This document shows, in pieces, positions 1-12,763 of a stretch of 22,245 nucleotides of DNA. The stretch spans positions 1 to 22,245 of the forward strand of contig JAYMTF010001615.1 of assembly GCA_036897485.1 (NCBI GenBank), in the 5' to 3' direction. Position numbers and translations under genes: made by a program. The notes beneath the pieces were generated by a model. The model was not told where the DNA came from and did no database searches. It saw nothing but the letters and a program-made list of their open reading frames with translations. Each line of letters begins with the position of its first letter. Within the stretch, counting starts at the first letter, position 1. The DNA is from Pelargonium nanum (Eukaryota; Streptophyta; Magnoliopsida; Geraniales; Geraniaceae).

Positions 1-36
<36 letters not shown>
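1..36. repeat. (TA)n microsatellite
   Basis: Uninterrupted alternating TA tract at the left edge of the window, probably continuing outside it. Confidence 0.95.
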
Positions 37-39
<3 letters not shown>

Positions 40-445
40 GGAGGTTGACTCAAATTGGTCTGCACTCAATCTTACGCTTCTTAACATTAGCAAAATTTGA
101 TTAGGCATATCAAGTAGAAAAGAATGCAATAGAGCAAGCTTCTTCAGCTTGGGTAACATGTAAACCTACTGATCTGACAAATTAGTCAAAGTAAATGTAT
201 TAAAATTGAATAAATTGGGTAATAACATGCTACTATAAACTAAACCAACAATAGCCTAGCTATTCTGTGGCTTAGACAGGAATATGATCTGGCCAAGCTG
301 ATCATTGAGACTGAGCTCAACAACCTGAGCATGAAGTTATAAAGCATGGAAAAAGATTACATAATGACAAAAGCACCAAACATGTATAATTAAATAACAT
401 AATTCCAGATAAGTTTCAGTGTATGATAATAAAATAAGTCATAAC
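1..445 (-). other. TPP2 intron 29, 5' part
   Basis: Non-coding after the donor at 444-445. I looked for the next conserved TPP2 segment and did not find it. Apart from the microsatellite at the window edge I see nothing recognisable. Confidence 0.7.
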
Positions 446-538
446 CTTGAGAGACATGGATAACTTTTTCCACTCTGTGCGCTCCTCTTCAACGTCTTGT
501 TTTAAGCTTGCCAAAAAAATTATTTTCGTATCTCTAAC
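446..538 (-). CDS. TPP2: TPP2 exon 29 (last visible coding exon)
   Basis: Codes residues 1068-1098, [20 protein letters not shown] then [11 protein letters not shown]. The donor is CTCAAG|GTTATG, and the frame is open at the boundary. The charged helical sequence is the start of the C-terminal domain. No later exon could be found in the remaining 445 bases. Confidence 0.92.
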
Positions 539-3500
539 CTGATTCATAAATTACAAGTACGTCAATGTTAAGTAGGTGAAGAGTAATAGAAAAATACTGA
601 AAACTGGCAGTAAAAAGCTTGCTCACAATAATTTCACAGGAAAATAAAAAGGAGTTGGTAGAAGATCCAGTCAGATTAAAGACAAGGGCAAAATATCTTG
701 ATTGTCAATTTTTTATAGTCCCTATCAAGGTTTTTTTATTTTTTTAAACAATGAACTAAGCAAAATCGTAGTTTTACACACCTATGATTATTCTAGGGAT
801 GAATAATTCAAAACTTTCCAAATTCTGACAATGAAATCTGGATTTTTTATTTTAAAAAAATTACTATTTTTTTTTTCTTTTGTATACTATTGTAGTAGCC
901 AAGTTGCTTACGCTAGAACAAAAAAATCTAAATAGAAAAAGAAGATGGTGATTATGATGGTGAAGAGAAATGAGAGTTAGAGCTAGTTATATTAGAAGAT
1001 GAAGAAACCTCAAGAAATTAGGAGAAAAAAAAAGGGAAAAAAAATCCAAATATAGGTGCCAGAATCTGAAAAAGTTTTAAGGATTTTTGGCATCAGAATC
1101 TTTACAAGAGTGTAAAACTTCATTTAGTCCAGAGTTTAAATTATAAAAAAGAAAACTAAGATAAGGACTGAATAACAAACCGATAGCCACAAGGGTGCTG
1201 AAACATTTCATCCAAAGATAATGTAATAAAAGTATCTTGAGTGTCTGGATCTGAAAAATTAACGGACCAGAGGGTGCAGAAACATTTATCAAAAAAATAC
1301 TATAATAAAAGTACCTTCAGTGTTAGTGTCTTAGTACTAGACTACTAGTGCAAGACTTATAAGACATTTGAAGGATTTCTTCAGCTTAGACTAATAAATA
1401 TCTCTTAACAGTGCCTAAATTTAATGCTATCTGTACAAGTGCATATTTATGAAAGTCCATCTTCATTTATACGTGTTATATTTCCTTATTGGCACACAAG
1501 GTATTCAACACAAGTAATATTGCTATAACTAGGATTCTTTATATTGGACCTTACAATCATATATTTGTATTCATACATCAAAACAGTATACTATAAATGC
1601 AACCAACAATAGAACCATGCCAACTAATCTATACTACTTTAATTTCTAAAGCAAAAATCGGAACTTATTGTGTAATCTTAATCATAAAACAAAGAACGTC
1701 TAAGATGATTTTTGCTATGTAATCTTTTAGGCTTTGAAGTTTTTGTTCTTAGAGACTTGTGACATAAAAATATGTTCATGGAGATCCAGAAAAAAAAAAA
1801 CCGTCCAGTATGATACGCGATTTAGAACTTGTGCAGTAAAGGCCAAGGTGCTGACTGCTCTACACAACACAAAGAAAATGGTTCCAGTATGCCTCAAATA
1901 CCTCTTCTTCTAGACGTTCAGACACAGTACTAGTGCAAGTAGAAGAGCCTTTTCCCTTATCCTCATCTTGCTGTCAGAGAAAACATCAATATCAGATGTG
2001 AATTAGGGACATAAAGTGCATAAGAGAACATGGCAATATAACTTAAGGCCAGCAGATTAATCTCGTGATCAAACTTTTTTTATAACCTTGGGTGGCGGCA
2101 CAAGATAAGAGATCTGATAATTAACAGGATTCTTATGTGGATCTTTCCCCTCTTCCTGGCTGACAAAAGATGGCTTTCCATATGATATCAGTCCTTGCAA
2201 CACAGATCCTTGGGGACAGTTCTGCAAAAAAATATTACAAATATTATTAAGAACCTTTGACACTGATAATATAGATTAATAAAGAAAGAAAGAAGAGCAC
2301 AAATTGCAATAACCTTTGGGAGCTTGTCTTTTACCGGTGGGCCCAAATAAAATGCTTCCTTTTTCCTATAAAAGAAAGACTTTTGTTAAAGATGACGGTA
2401 TTTAGGAATTGGCATTAGGAAACCAAAGAAACAAATCATAAAAGAAGAAATGTACCCAGGAATTAAAAGTGAGGATTTATAGGCGCCATTACCCATCACT
2501 GGGCCATCTGGTTCAGAGAAAAAGCTCAATCGAATGGCATCCTGTACAAAAAGGAAACCGTTGGAACATTTAGTACATCTAAATCTGCAATATATTAGTC
2601 TATTATCTTTAAACAAAATAAACTCGAATAACACTTCATAAGTTCCATAACGATACCAACAGCAGCACCACAAATTTTCATATGATATGCCAGGAGCATA
2701 TTTGTAGCCCCATCTAGAATTTCAAATGGTACCAGGAATTATCTTTTCAGTTTAAGAAGCCGTAATTTTACTGTGCAATTAAAATTATAAAGGTAATCAT
2801 TCCTAACAAACACATGTATTGAAGATACACATTGTCAAGACAAAGAAAAGACCTCTATACAGCAAGGCTATCACGAGGTATATAGTGAACAAGAGTTTTA
2901 TTTGTACATGTTGAAGTGGGTGAAAGTACCACGATAAAATATAAAGTGCAAAGGCTACATATAATGGTGCAATAGAAACCCTACTAACAAGGTTGACCTT
3001 TTAGTAGTGGAAGCCTAAGCCATTATGCAGGGATGGGTCCAGAAAATTTATCCAGTAGGGACAAATTTTTTTAATGATATTTATAAATATAATTAAATAA
3101 TTATTTGTTCATTCATTCACAAATATACATTTTGTGATTGTATATATGTGGCATTCATCAAGTATGACGCCTTTTTTGCACTTTTACTTTGCTTGTTATT
3201 TGATATAGATCTATTTATTAGTGTAGTTCATTATAAAATTTGTAAGAATTGAGGAGCAATAATGAAAATTTTAAACACTAATTAGAGCAAACTATAAATT
3301 TTCAAAATTTAGTAGGGCAAAAATATTTATACAAAAAAAAGCACAAACAAATTTTTAAAAAATTACAAAAATTGAGGGTATATTTTCAACAACTAAAACA
3401 AGTTAGTGGGGCGAGTATATGTGGATCCGTCCCTACCATTATGTGTACCCCAATATTGAAATTTAACGGTACCATTTATACAAAAGCGTGCAAGTGCAAA

Positions 3501-6500
3501 CACTTATATACAGAGATGCACATATATAAATACACACACATACACACACACACACACAAATATCTTGAAGATTATATAGGAAACTTAATTCGTTAAATAT
3601 TGTTTCTGTTATTTTTACAGATGAACAAAATCTGGAAGCAACTTAGAATTATGTTATGTTAATTTCAATTTTCCAACTCTTCCAGTTGAAATTCTTAAAA
3701 AAATGTTTAGGCTACATTCCACAGAAAATAGAGTGGACTACTACTAAACAATATGGTATAGATAAAATAAGCGAGAAATGTGACAACAAACTGGATTTCA
3801 GCCAAACATTAGTAGAACAAAAGTACGGCTTCACCCAGAGAGAGAGAGGGGCAGACAGAATTCAAAACATCCAAGCAGAGAATCAATTTAGAAAATTGAT
3901 CATCAAAGAGCACAAAATATCACCTTGTCCTCCAGATTTCTCACAATGAACAAAACCAATTGCTTCATTTTCTCCAAGTACTGCACATTGTCATGCCTGA
4001 AATATGATAGTTATCATGAGAGAAATAAATTTCCTTTTGGTTCAGGAGGGTGAGGAAACAGCCTATCAGCATGGGGAGGTAAAACTGTGTCCATATGACT
4101 ATCCCCAAACCACAGAAGATGGAAGCTTTCTGCACTAGGCCACCCTTTTGGAGGGTGGGAAAAGAAAACTTGCCAGAAGAATTTGCATCTGCATGCATGT
4201 GGTTCATAATGGCAAATGACCCATACCTTAGATATAGCTGTAATTTGTATTCTCCTTTGGGAAGTTTCGAAGAATTTGGATAGACGTCACCCATCGCATA
4301 TACACGCTATAATTTCAAAGAAAATCACAGAAACAATAATGAAATAAGGGGAATCAGTGCCACAGATAATAAATAAATAAATAAAAGAGAGATAAGATAA
4401 GCATCTGCATTTCAGAATTGCCACAACACTGCATCCATGGAGTTAATGGAATATAGATTTATCAAAAAAAATTACTTCATAGTATCATCATTGCAAAAGA
4501 AACAAAATCAGCCCCAAGAAATTATAGGTTTTTTACATATTGACTAAATCAGTTGAGTCAAGCCTGTATTTATCATTACTTTGAAAATTCAGTCAAGTCG
4601 TCAAGGTAAATGTTTAAGTACCTTGTTTGCATCAGAAATCATATAAAATTGAGACTCAAATTTGGTGTCATACACACGATTGTTAAGTAATGGAATCTGA
4701 GGTGTAACTTCAGCTCCATCTTCCAATTTGAACTTGTATCTGCAGAACCAGCGTCATAGCATTGGATAACTATATAACCAAAACTGATAACAGCAACTAA
4801 ACAAAAAATACATAATACGCACGTTAATGTCAGTGCTAGCATTTGTTTGCCCGAGGGTAGTTTGTCACGTCCAGATGGAAGAGTACTCAGTTTAGCATCA
4901 ATTGGTCGATATGGAACTCTTATCTGAAAACAGAACTCAAATGAAGGTGCAAGGTACTACATAGACAAAATAATGACTGGGCCCAAAAACACAGGAATCA
5001 CAAGAAAACACATATACCCGCATATTTGTAAGAGGACTAATTCACCTTGTTTAAGATAGCAGCGGGAACAAGTCTCTCAGATGCCAACAGAGCTTCAGCA
5101 TCAATTCTGATGGGGGCTTCACTTCCATCAAGTATCAGATCCTCTTTCTTGATGTCAATACCATGAAAGGCAATCTAAGAATTCCATGTAAAAATCAAAA
5201 CAAAATGTAAGGCCCCCAAGAAAGATTCACTGGAAAGGCTAACAACACTATTGCAAATGTATGATACATATCACAATTCAAAAACAATGGAGAAGCCTTG
5301 GTAAATGGTAATTGTTCTCAACAAAATGTATATAAACTAGGTTGAAAAATGATAGTACATACTTTACCATAATGAAATTTAAGGTCCTTAAACCAGGATT
5401 TTAAACTTTTGGAGTGAGCTAATTACATCTCTGACACATTCAACAAAGAGCAACCTATATAACTGTTATACAAGATTCACATGGCAGCCCACAGACCTTT
5501 AGGAAAGAAAGAACATTTATGTTTCTATGTGTGTAACCTATATATGATTAAGCATTTATACTAAAAACAAGTTTGATAAATTCTCACATCAAGTACATAT
5601 TAACGTTACAGATATACTCCTATATAACAGAACAAATCAGATATAAACTTGCTACCTCAAAATCTACAATAGTAGTTTCATGACTCCCAATGCCACTCGA
5701 CCAGAACTGAGCTATAGCTAATTCCATTGTCTGACCACCCACCACAGCGAATGCAAAGCTTTTGGTAGATGGGGAAGAAAATGATACAACACTTTCCCAC
5801 TTCATTGGCCTTTGCAAAGGACAAAGCTGCAAATCGCAAGAATGTTGATTCAGATCTGAATTATCATATGCAAATTCTCAATGAACACTGTACCTGAACA
5901 GTGTCAACAAAAAATCTTCTGGTCGTATCGAACTCTGATGTTCGCATTGTTGCCTCAACCCAACTAGCGCCAAGTGGCACCTCAATAAATCTCCGTTCTA
6001 TTTGGCCTATTCAAGCAATCCACAGAAACAGGAATTAAGATTCCTAATTTAGATCACATGACCAATGGATAATAGGTTTAATATGCCCACCTCATTGAAT
6101 TCATCTAGATGATCAAATTATCAGCAACTTAGTAAGCAATATGAAACATGCAAGGATAAAAAGTACCATATCATTGAAGCAAAGCATGACCAAGATTCTA
6201 GCTTAATACTGAAGCTTTTATTCTCCTAAATATTCATACCATTACTGTCTTAGTAAACTATATCAGGCCTTTAATATCCCAGGGAAGAGAGATAGTCAAA
6301 TTGTTTTTAACATAGCATTTAAATTCATTTTGCATTTCATTACTAAGTTTGTTTTCCACTGCAGATAATCCCCATACATGTGGTGGTAATTGTTTATAAA
6401 ATAAAATAAAATAAAAACATTATCTCTGATGAAAAAACACTCTCATTTTTCTCGATACTGCGGTTGAAATAGACATGATAAAGATGATGGAACTACATAT

Positions 6501-9500
6501 CAATGGGACATCTCGCCACATAATGTTAAGAAGATTTATAATTCTATAGTGTTAAGCTTTTTTCGCCAAGTGATTCTCTATTACTCAGCTGTTACATTCG
6601 GTGTCTAGTAAAGACCAAGAGGAAATCGCAGAGATATAGATATGGGTTTTTAGGTACGACATAATGTATAATATAGTCTGAGCATTATTTACTGCAAGCA
6701 TAACGAAGTATAAATATTTGTGCTTAAAAGACCAACTACTCAACAGTTAGAATAGTATTACTACAAAAATAAAAAATAACCCCAAAATGAAATTGAGCAA
6801 AGGGAAAAATTACCAGGCAGAAATGACATCCTTGAAAATGAGACTAGTGGAGGCCGATTGACTACAGTCGTAGGCTTTGTTATGGTAACAGGAATTCTGA
6901 AAACAGGACCGCGCCATGGTGCTTTACAATCAATACCATAGACTTCATAATAGTGCACACCATCACTAAGACTGGAAGGATCCACAACTATGCTGAAGCG
7001 AAGGAAAATGAACTTGTAAATTGTTATCGAATAAACTATAGAATCTAAAGTTGTCAAAAAATTAACACAACAGAATATACAATTCTAGCCACATAGAAGA
7101 AAGAAATGTGAAGTCCAAGTAAAGATTGATGCCAACACGTTTTCCATTTTCTTTCTTATTTTTTCCTGTTATTGTGCATCCACACAAATAATAAAAAAGA
7201 AGAATGGAGACCTAATACAAGGAAATGGTAAAGGAATAACTCAGACCAAAAAAAAACTTAAAACCAAAAGCTTAAAAAAGAAGGGGCCATAGTACAGACC
7301 ATTAGGTCACAATATTCAATCAAGTAAAATGCTAGCAAAGTCATTTAGGCAGGAGATTTCTACATGAGGATTTGTATGGACAGGTACCCATAAGAATTTA
7401 CGTGTGTATATGGAGTTCTAATGCTGTGCTAAACTTCATTTAGAGACTTACAAATCGAAGGAGTAACTCATTCAGATGATTCAAATATATGAACCAGCAA
7501 ACAGACTACAGGCATTTGACTTTCAGATAAACTAGCACTATGTATATCATTGGAAACTAAGAAAATTAAAGGAGGAAAGAAAAAAATTAAAATTAAAACA
7601 AACCTAACCAGCAAACAGTTAGCAAATTGTTTCAGTATCAAAGTGGAATAAATGAAAAAGCACACAATGTTAAATAGAAAATTAGGTGACGAGATGTTTA
7701 AACATAAATTTTGAAGAATGAAACAGCAGTTAAAAAGTCAATTTCACAAATAAAGGCTATCAACTCATTATCTCATACATAAGTATAACATACAAAAGGC
7801 TTGCAGCGAAGACCAGTGTTCTCAACTAGGATAGAACATACATGTTTCCCTGATAATTGGAGAAAACCAAAGTATGCTTGAGGGTATTAGAGCTAATAGC
7901 TTTGGCTTTGGGGTAGAAAAAATAGGATGGTATTAGAGCTGACTAGGGCTTGGGCCTTGACCATGTGTGTCCTCTCCCTATTAATTAATAATCCACATAT
8001 ACAGCTCATTTAGTTGTCCAACGTGTGCATGAGGAGTGTTCAAGTATCCCACATCAAAAGTTTGTGCGAGTATGAAACTGATCCATATACTATTGCCCCC
8101 CACTCCCACTAATAGCTTAGGTTTTTCTTTTGGAAACTTAACAATATGATTTAAATACTGATCTACATTATAAATACAAATTTGAGTCCTAATTATATTT
8201 TTGTCTATCTGGTGATATCATACCCAAGTTCCTGCTTTCTAACAAATATGTGCAGGCAGCACATGCATGAGTATAAATGACCAATCTACATGTTAATCAT
8301 CACCCATGTCAATGTGACAAGACTAAGAAAGTCCGCATGATCAAGCTAGCCAGCCATTAGAATGCAGTATCATGATAGTATTTAAGAGGAGCAAAATTCG
8401 AGGAATATTTTCCTAAGAGGAAGGTTTGTTCGATTTACTTGCATACACGCAAGATACATGTATGATGATGGTATGTATTCATCAGAATAAAAAAAAGTTG
8501 GTATATCACTGCAATGTATGCTCATAAATTCTGAAACGGGGTCATGACAAAAGATACTGACATCTTTATGACTGAAAATAATTCCAAAGAGAAAGAAATG
8601 GGAAAAGATATATAAAACAAATAAACTGCTGACAATAAAAAATTAAACAAATACATGAGTATTAATAAATTAAATGAAATTGAGAAGTAATTCTGAACTA
8701 ACTTGAAGCTACGCCCATTATGTGTAAGGAGCAGATATTCGGGGGCTTTGACAACTGATTTTTCACTGGAATGTAACTCAATACATTCCTCGAAAGGAAC
8801 CAGTTCTTCAAGATTACTTGCACCTTCATGAAATTTTGGTTCAACTTGTACTGTCCACTGTCGAGAACAGTACGTCAGCTAATGTAAAAATAACAGATAC
8901 AGTAGAAATTACAGGCAGGGGAACTGCTTACTGGAATTATGCATATATCATGCAATGGATAAAGTTAAGTTTTATGAATATGAACATTGTGAATAAATTC
9001 AACCACTAAATAGGAAATTCTTCTCGCATACCATGTGTTTCTGTGCATATTATATATATATAGTTAAGGTGTGGCCCGCACAAAGATCGGGTTTGTGGGA
9101 GGCTAATCCTCCTGCAATAGTATGCTTGAGGGTTTCCTATGCTCTTAACAAGCCTGTCACATAGCTGGAGTGTATGTAACCCCTTGTAATAGTATGTCTG
9201 GGGAGCAAATTGCGCCTAGGTCAATCCGAGGATGGCATGTTCACTCTTTAGACTCGGTGATCTTTACCAGGGACGCCCCGAGAAGGCTCGAGTAATAAGT
9301 GTTCATAACATCTTGGCCTGTGGTTTATTTCCTAGCATAAATACTCTTTTTACAAACCAATTGCATTTGATCATTATCATGTTGCATATCAGTTTTTCCT
9401 TTAAATCTCTCCGGATCAATTGTACAGTTTATTTTATCTGTCTTTTAAATACCGCACTTAAAACTTAGAATCATTTTTTATTCTTCCGTCTTTGAGTCTG

Positions 9501-12500
9501 ATTAATAATTGCATAGTCCACCTTAGTCCCTGATGATACGATACCCGGACTTCCATAGTCTTATATTACTCGACGACACCGGTGCACTTGCTAGAGGCGT
9601 GTCAAGTTTTTGGCGCCGTTGCCGGGGATATATGGTTTTTACTCCTTTATTTATTAATCGGAGGGACTTGATCTCTCTTTTTCATTTTCTTTTTATTTTC
9701 TTTGGACATGCATCTTTGAGTGCTAGTTTTTCATTTTTGTTTCTTTTGTCCAATTTTTCTTTTTCTATTTTTTTTTTTAAGAGATCAAAGTTCCCCCAAA
9801 CTTTGCACATGCAAAGGAGTAAAAGCCATAAGCCCAGAAATAGTGAATACAACAATTACAAGCCATCCCCACATGTCCTATTCTATCCTCTCTCATGATG
9901 GTGTTCAGTTTTTTAAGGTGAAACACCGAGTTCACTATAAGCGCAAAGGATCAAATCATACGTAAGGCTATAGAACAAAAATGGCACATTGGCTTGTAAT
10001 GTGGCAAATCAAGAAAAAGGCTTAAGGCTCAAAAATGGGTGAATAGTTGAAAACATGCAAAGGGTAGGAAAACATTTTGGCTCAAACGATCCAAGGATGA
10101 CCTAGATCATTTCTGTCCAAACTAAGCTCTCTAATCATTTCGCCTCAAAGTTCAACCTAACCAATTCTAGAGAAAGCACTACACAAATTTCTCTATCACA
10201 TGTTGCTACCAAAACAACCTAGGAAGTCCTAAACCCAAGGATTTAGCTCGAGACAACATACCAAACATGCCATAATATTCAAACTCGTATCCAAAGTTCC
10301 TAGTACATGTTTCTAATGCAGTCAAATTCAGGCACCAATCAAAGAGAATTGCTTTATAAACTAAACCAACTCTTCAAGAGCCCAATATCAGCATGCCCAA
10401 CTATTCTAAACTACCCAACATATAAAAAGAAACGTGCAATGCATATAAAAATTTTAAAAAGGGTCAAAAATTCAAAAAAAAGAAACATGAATGCAAATGA
10501 GATGTTCCCCAAACTTAAGCCTCATCATTGCCCTCAATGACGAAACCTTAAATTTCATGCATTGCTAACCTATATGACATGCAAATTACCATCCAATTAA
10601 CTAAAACTTGAAAACTACGCTACAAGGGACAATAGGAAGAAAGGGACAATCAGCACATGCAGAAGGGTGAGCCTCTCTCACCACTCTGCGACCATGAGGA
10701 TGCAGATTGGAATGGTATTGTTGTATTATATTGTAGCGTAGTTTTCAAGTTTTAGCTTATTGCATGGTAATTTGCATGTCATATAGGTTAGCAATGACGG
10801 AACTATATATATATATATTATCAGCAAGCGTACAAACATCGGGACTCGAACTTGAGACCTCGAGGGAACAAGTGAAATCAACCATTTTCCCTACAGAGTG
10901 CTTGTGTGCATATTATTTATATGGAATGCATATATGGACATCGATGCAACTTGTATTAGAAAATTGTATCCATCCCCTTTGTGACATCCAATAAAGTTAA
11001 ATACATATATAATTATGAGAAAATTACAAATAGCAGCGTTTGAGGACAAGTGATTAACCAGTGAGAAGAGATCATAACCTAAACAATATACAAAAATATT
11101 GGAAGGTGGCCATAATCACACAAGTAACACTAAAAGAGAGTCTCAACAGAAACTGATTTCACTTTAGCTATCCAGAATACTGGCCCAGAAATTTTTAGAG
11201 AAATAGTAATATTATCAGAACCCATCAATTCTTACCTCAGTAGATAGTTTGCACGCACCAGCCTCTCTTAGGTAGATGCCTCGTGATATAGGAGCTGAAG
11301 TCATAATGCATCATAGACAAAATGTCATTTCACATCATGGATCAGACAAGATAAATACTGAAATGTTATATTTCACAATCAACCCTTTGCCACCCAAAGT
11401 ACGTGAACTACCACAAAATCAAAATGAAAGAATCCCTGGTCACAGAAAATTAATTACCACAACAGTTGTAGCCCAACAGAATTCTAGTGAAGAGGCTATG
11501 TGGATTAATCGCAGGCAAGATAAAGTATTCACCCAATATCAGAGAAAATTCTAGGATAAATTAGAAATCATAAAAGTGGCTTATAAAGATAACTGAGTAT
11601 GCCAAATCTTGGCTAAACATCATTTGGCAGACTCAGAAATAATTTCTTGCTAGAACCAGGTCATAAGCAATACATACATGCGCTCTAATTCATCAAAACT
11701 GAGCAACCTCATCAATTACTGGAGAAGGGAGAGATGGGTAGTGGGGAATCAGGGAGTAAACTTACTTGATTTTCCAGATTGGGTAATCTTTATTTGGTAA
11801 CAAACCGATGGAATATCCCGGGCTTGCTTTATGTATTCATGTGCCCTGTCACGAACAGCTCTCAAGTTAAATTCCAAATCAAGCCACTTGTGACAATAAA
11901 TTACAAGGACAAGAGGCCTAAAGTACAGAATCTAACTTGTCAACTTGCATAAGCCCCTCTCCAGCAGATAGTTTATCTTCGGGTAATTCACCTACAGGAA
12001 CAGATGTATTTTCAAGAGCCTTCCTGACACTGTATGGACTCACAGGAATACCTTCAGCCTACAGACAATATCATATACCACAAACTTTGGTCAGACGTGA
12101 ACATAGCAGTGCCATGGATATCAGATGGACAAATCAGAGAAATATAATGCATATCAGAAGTACCTTCATTGCACTAACAACTAAAGCAATTCCTCCACAA
12201 GCAGATGGAGATGCCATTGAGGTTCCATTCATGAGCATGCGTCCTTGAAGAGTCCATGTAGGAACAGGAGCAACAGCTCCACCAGGAGCACTGATACAGA
12301 CTCCAAGATCTCCATCAACTGTTGGCCCACGGCTAGACCTGCACCCCATTTCAACCAAATAAACATAATTGAGATGCAATCCAGGATGGTAGGCCAAGAA
12401 GAAACGCATCGAAAGAGTATGGCCACTCATGTTCTAAGATCAAAGGTCAATGGGAATATCAATACGCAAACTGACCAAGTATATTCAAGCCCTTCACAGG

Positions 12501-12712
12501 GAGGTTCAACCAAACAATGAGCACCGGCAGCCATTGCGGGAGAGACGTATGCACCAACTCCAATAATGCTTGAAGATGTACCACCAGGTGCACCCACAGT
12601 GCTCAATGCTGGCCCACTATTTCCAGCACTACTCACAAATATCAAACGATGCTTATTGACCACCTATATATGCAACCACGGTGGCATATGTAGCATATTA
12701 GAAGCAATAATA

Positions 12713-12763
<51 letters not shown>

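Larger units (their letters stand above)
2542..3923 (-). other. TPP2 intron 24 (1382 bp)
   Basis: Carries the hAT-type MITE at 3028-3435 and a CA/TG microsatellite at about 3531-3558. The rest (2542-3019 and 3560-3923) shows nothing I recognise. Confidence 0.8.
8858..11235 (-). other. TPP2 intron 15 (2378 bp, TE-rich)
   Basis: Largest intron. From left to right it holds a short TA tract (about 9049-9062), a Ty3-type LTR end with primer-binding site, a stretch of AT-rich retroelement-like non-coding DNA, a near-perfect inverted repeat and a possible SINE. No gene is seen on either strand. Confidence 0.85.

Noticed and set aside
1-445. A 30th TPP2 exon in the left margin
   Set aside because: No stretch between good splice sites matched the expected conserved C-terminal TPP2 sequence. 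The next exon must be outside the window.
3656-3949. 97-codon plus-strand open frame in intron 24
   Set aside because: It overlaps exon 24 in antisense and has no recognisable domain.
9533-9898. 121-codon open frame on the plus strand
   Set aside because: It crosses the LTR end and the tRNA-Asp primer site, and its Phe/Ser-rich translation reflects T-rich leader DNA rather than protein.
10803-10905. A functional tRNA gene
   Set aside because: Only box-like motifs are present. There is no cloverleaf, acceptor stem or anticodon arm, so at most it is a SINE.
12245-12520. Plus-strand open frames opposite TPP2 exons 11 and 12
   Set aside because: They are antisense shadows of conserved TPP2 coding sequence and cross a splice junction.
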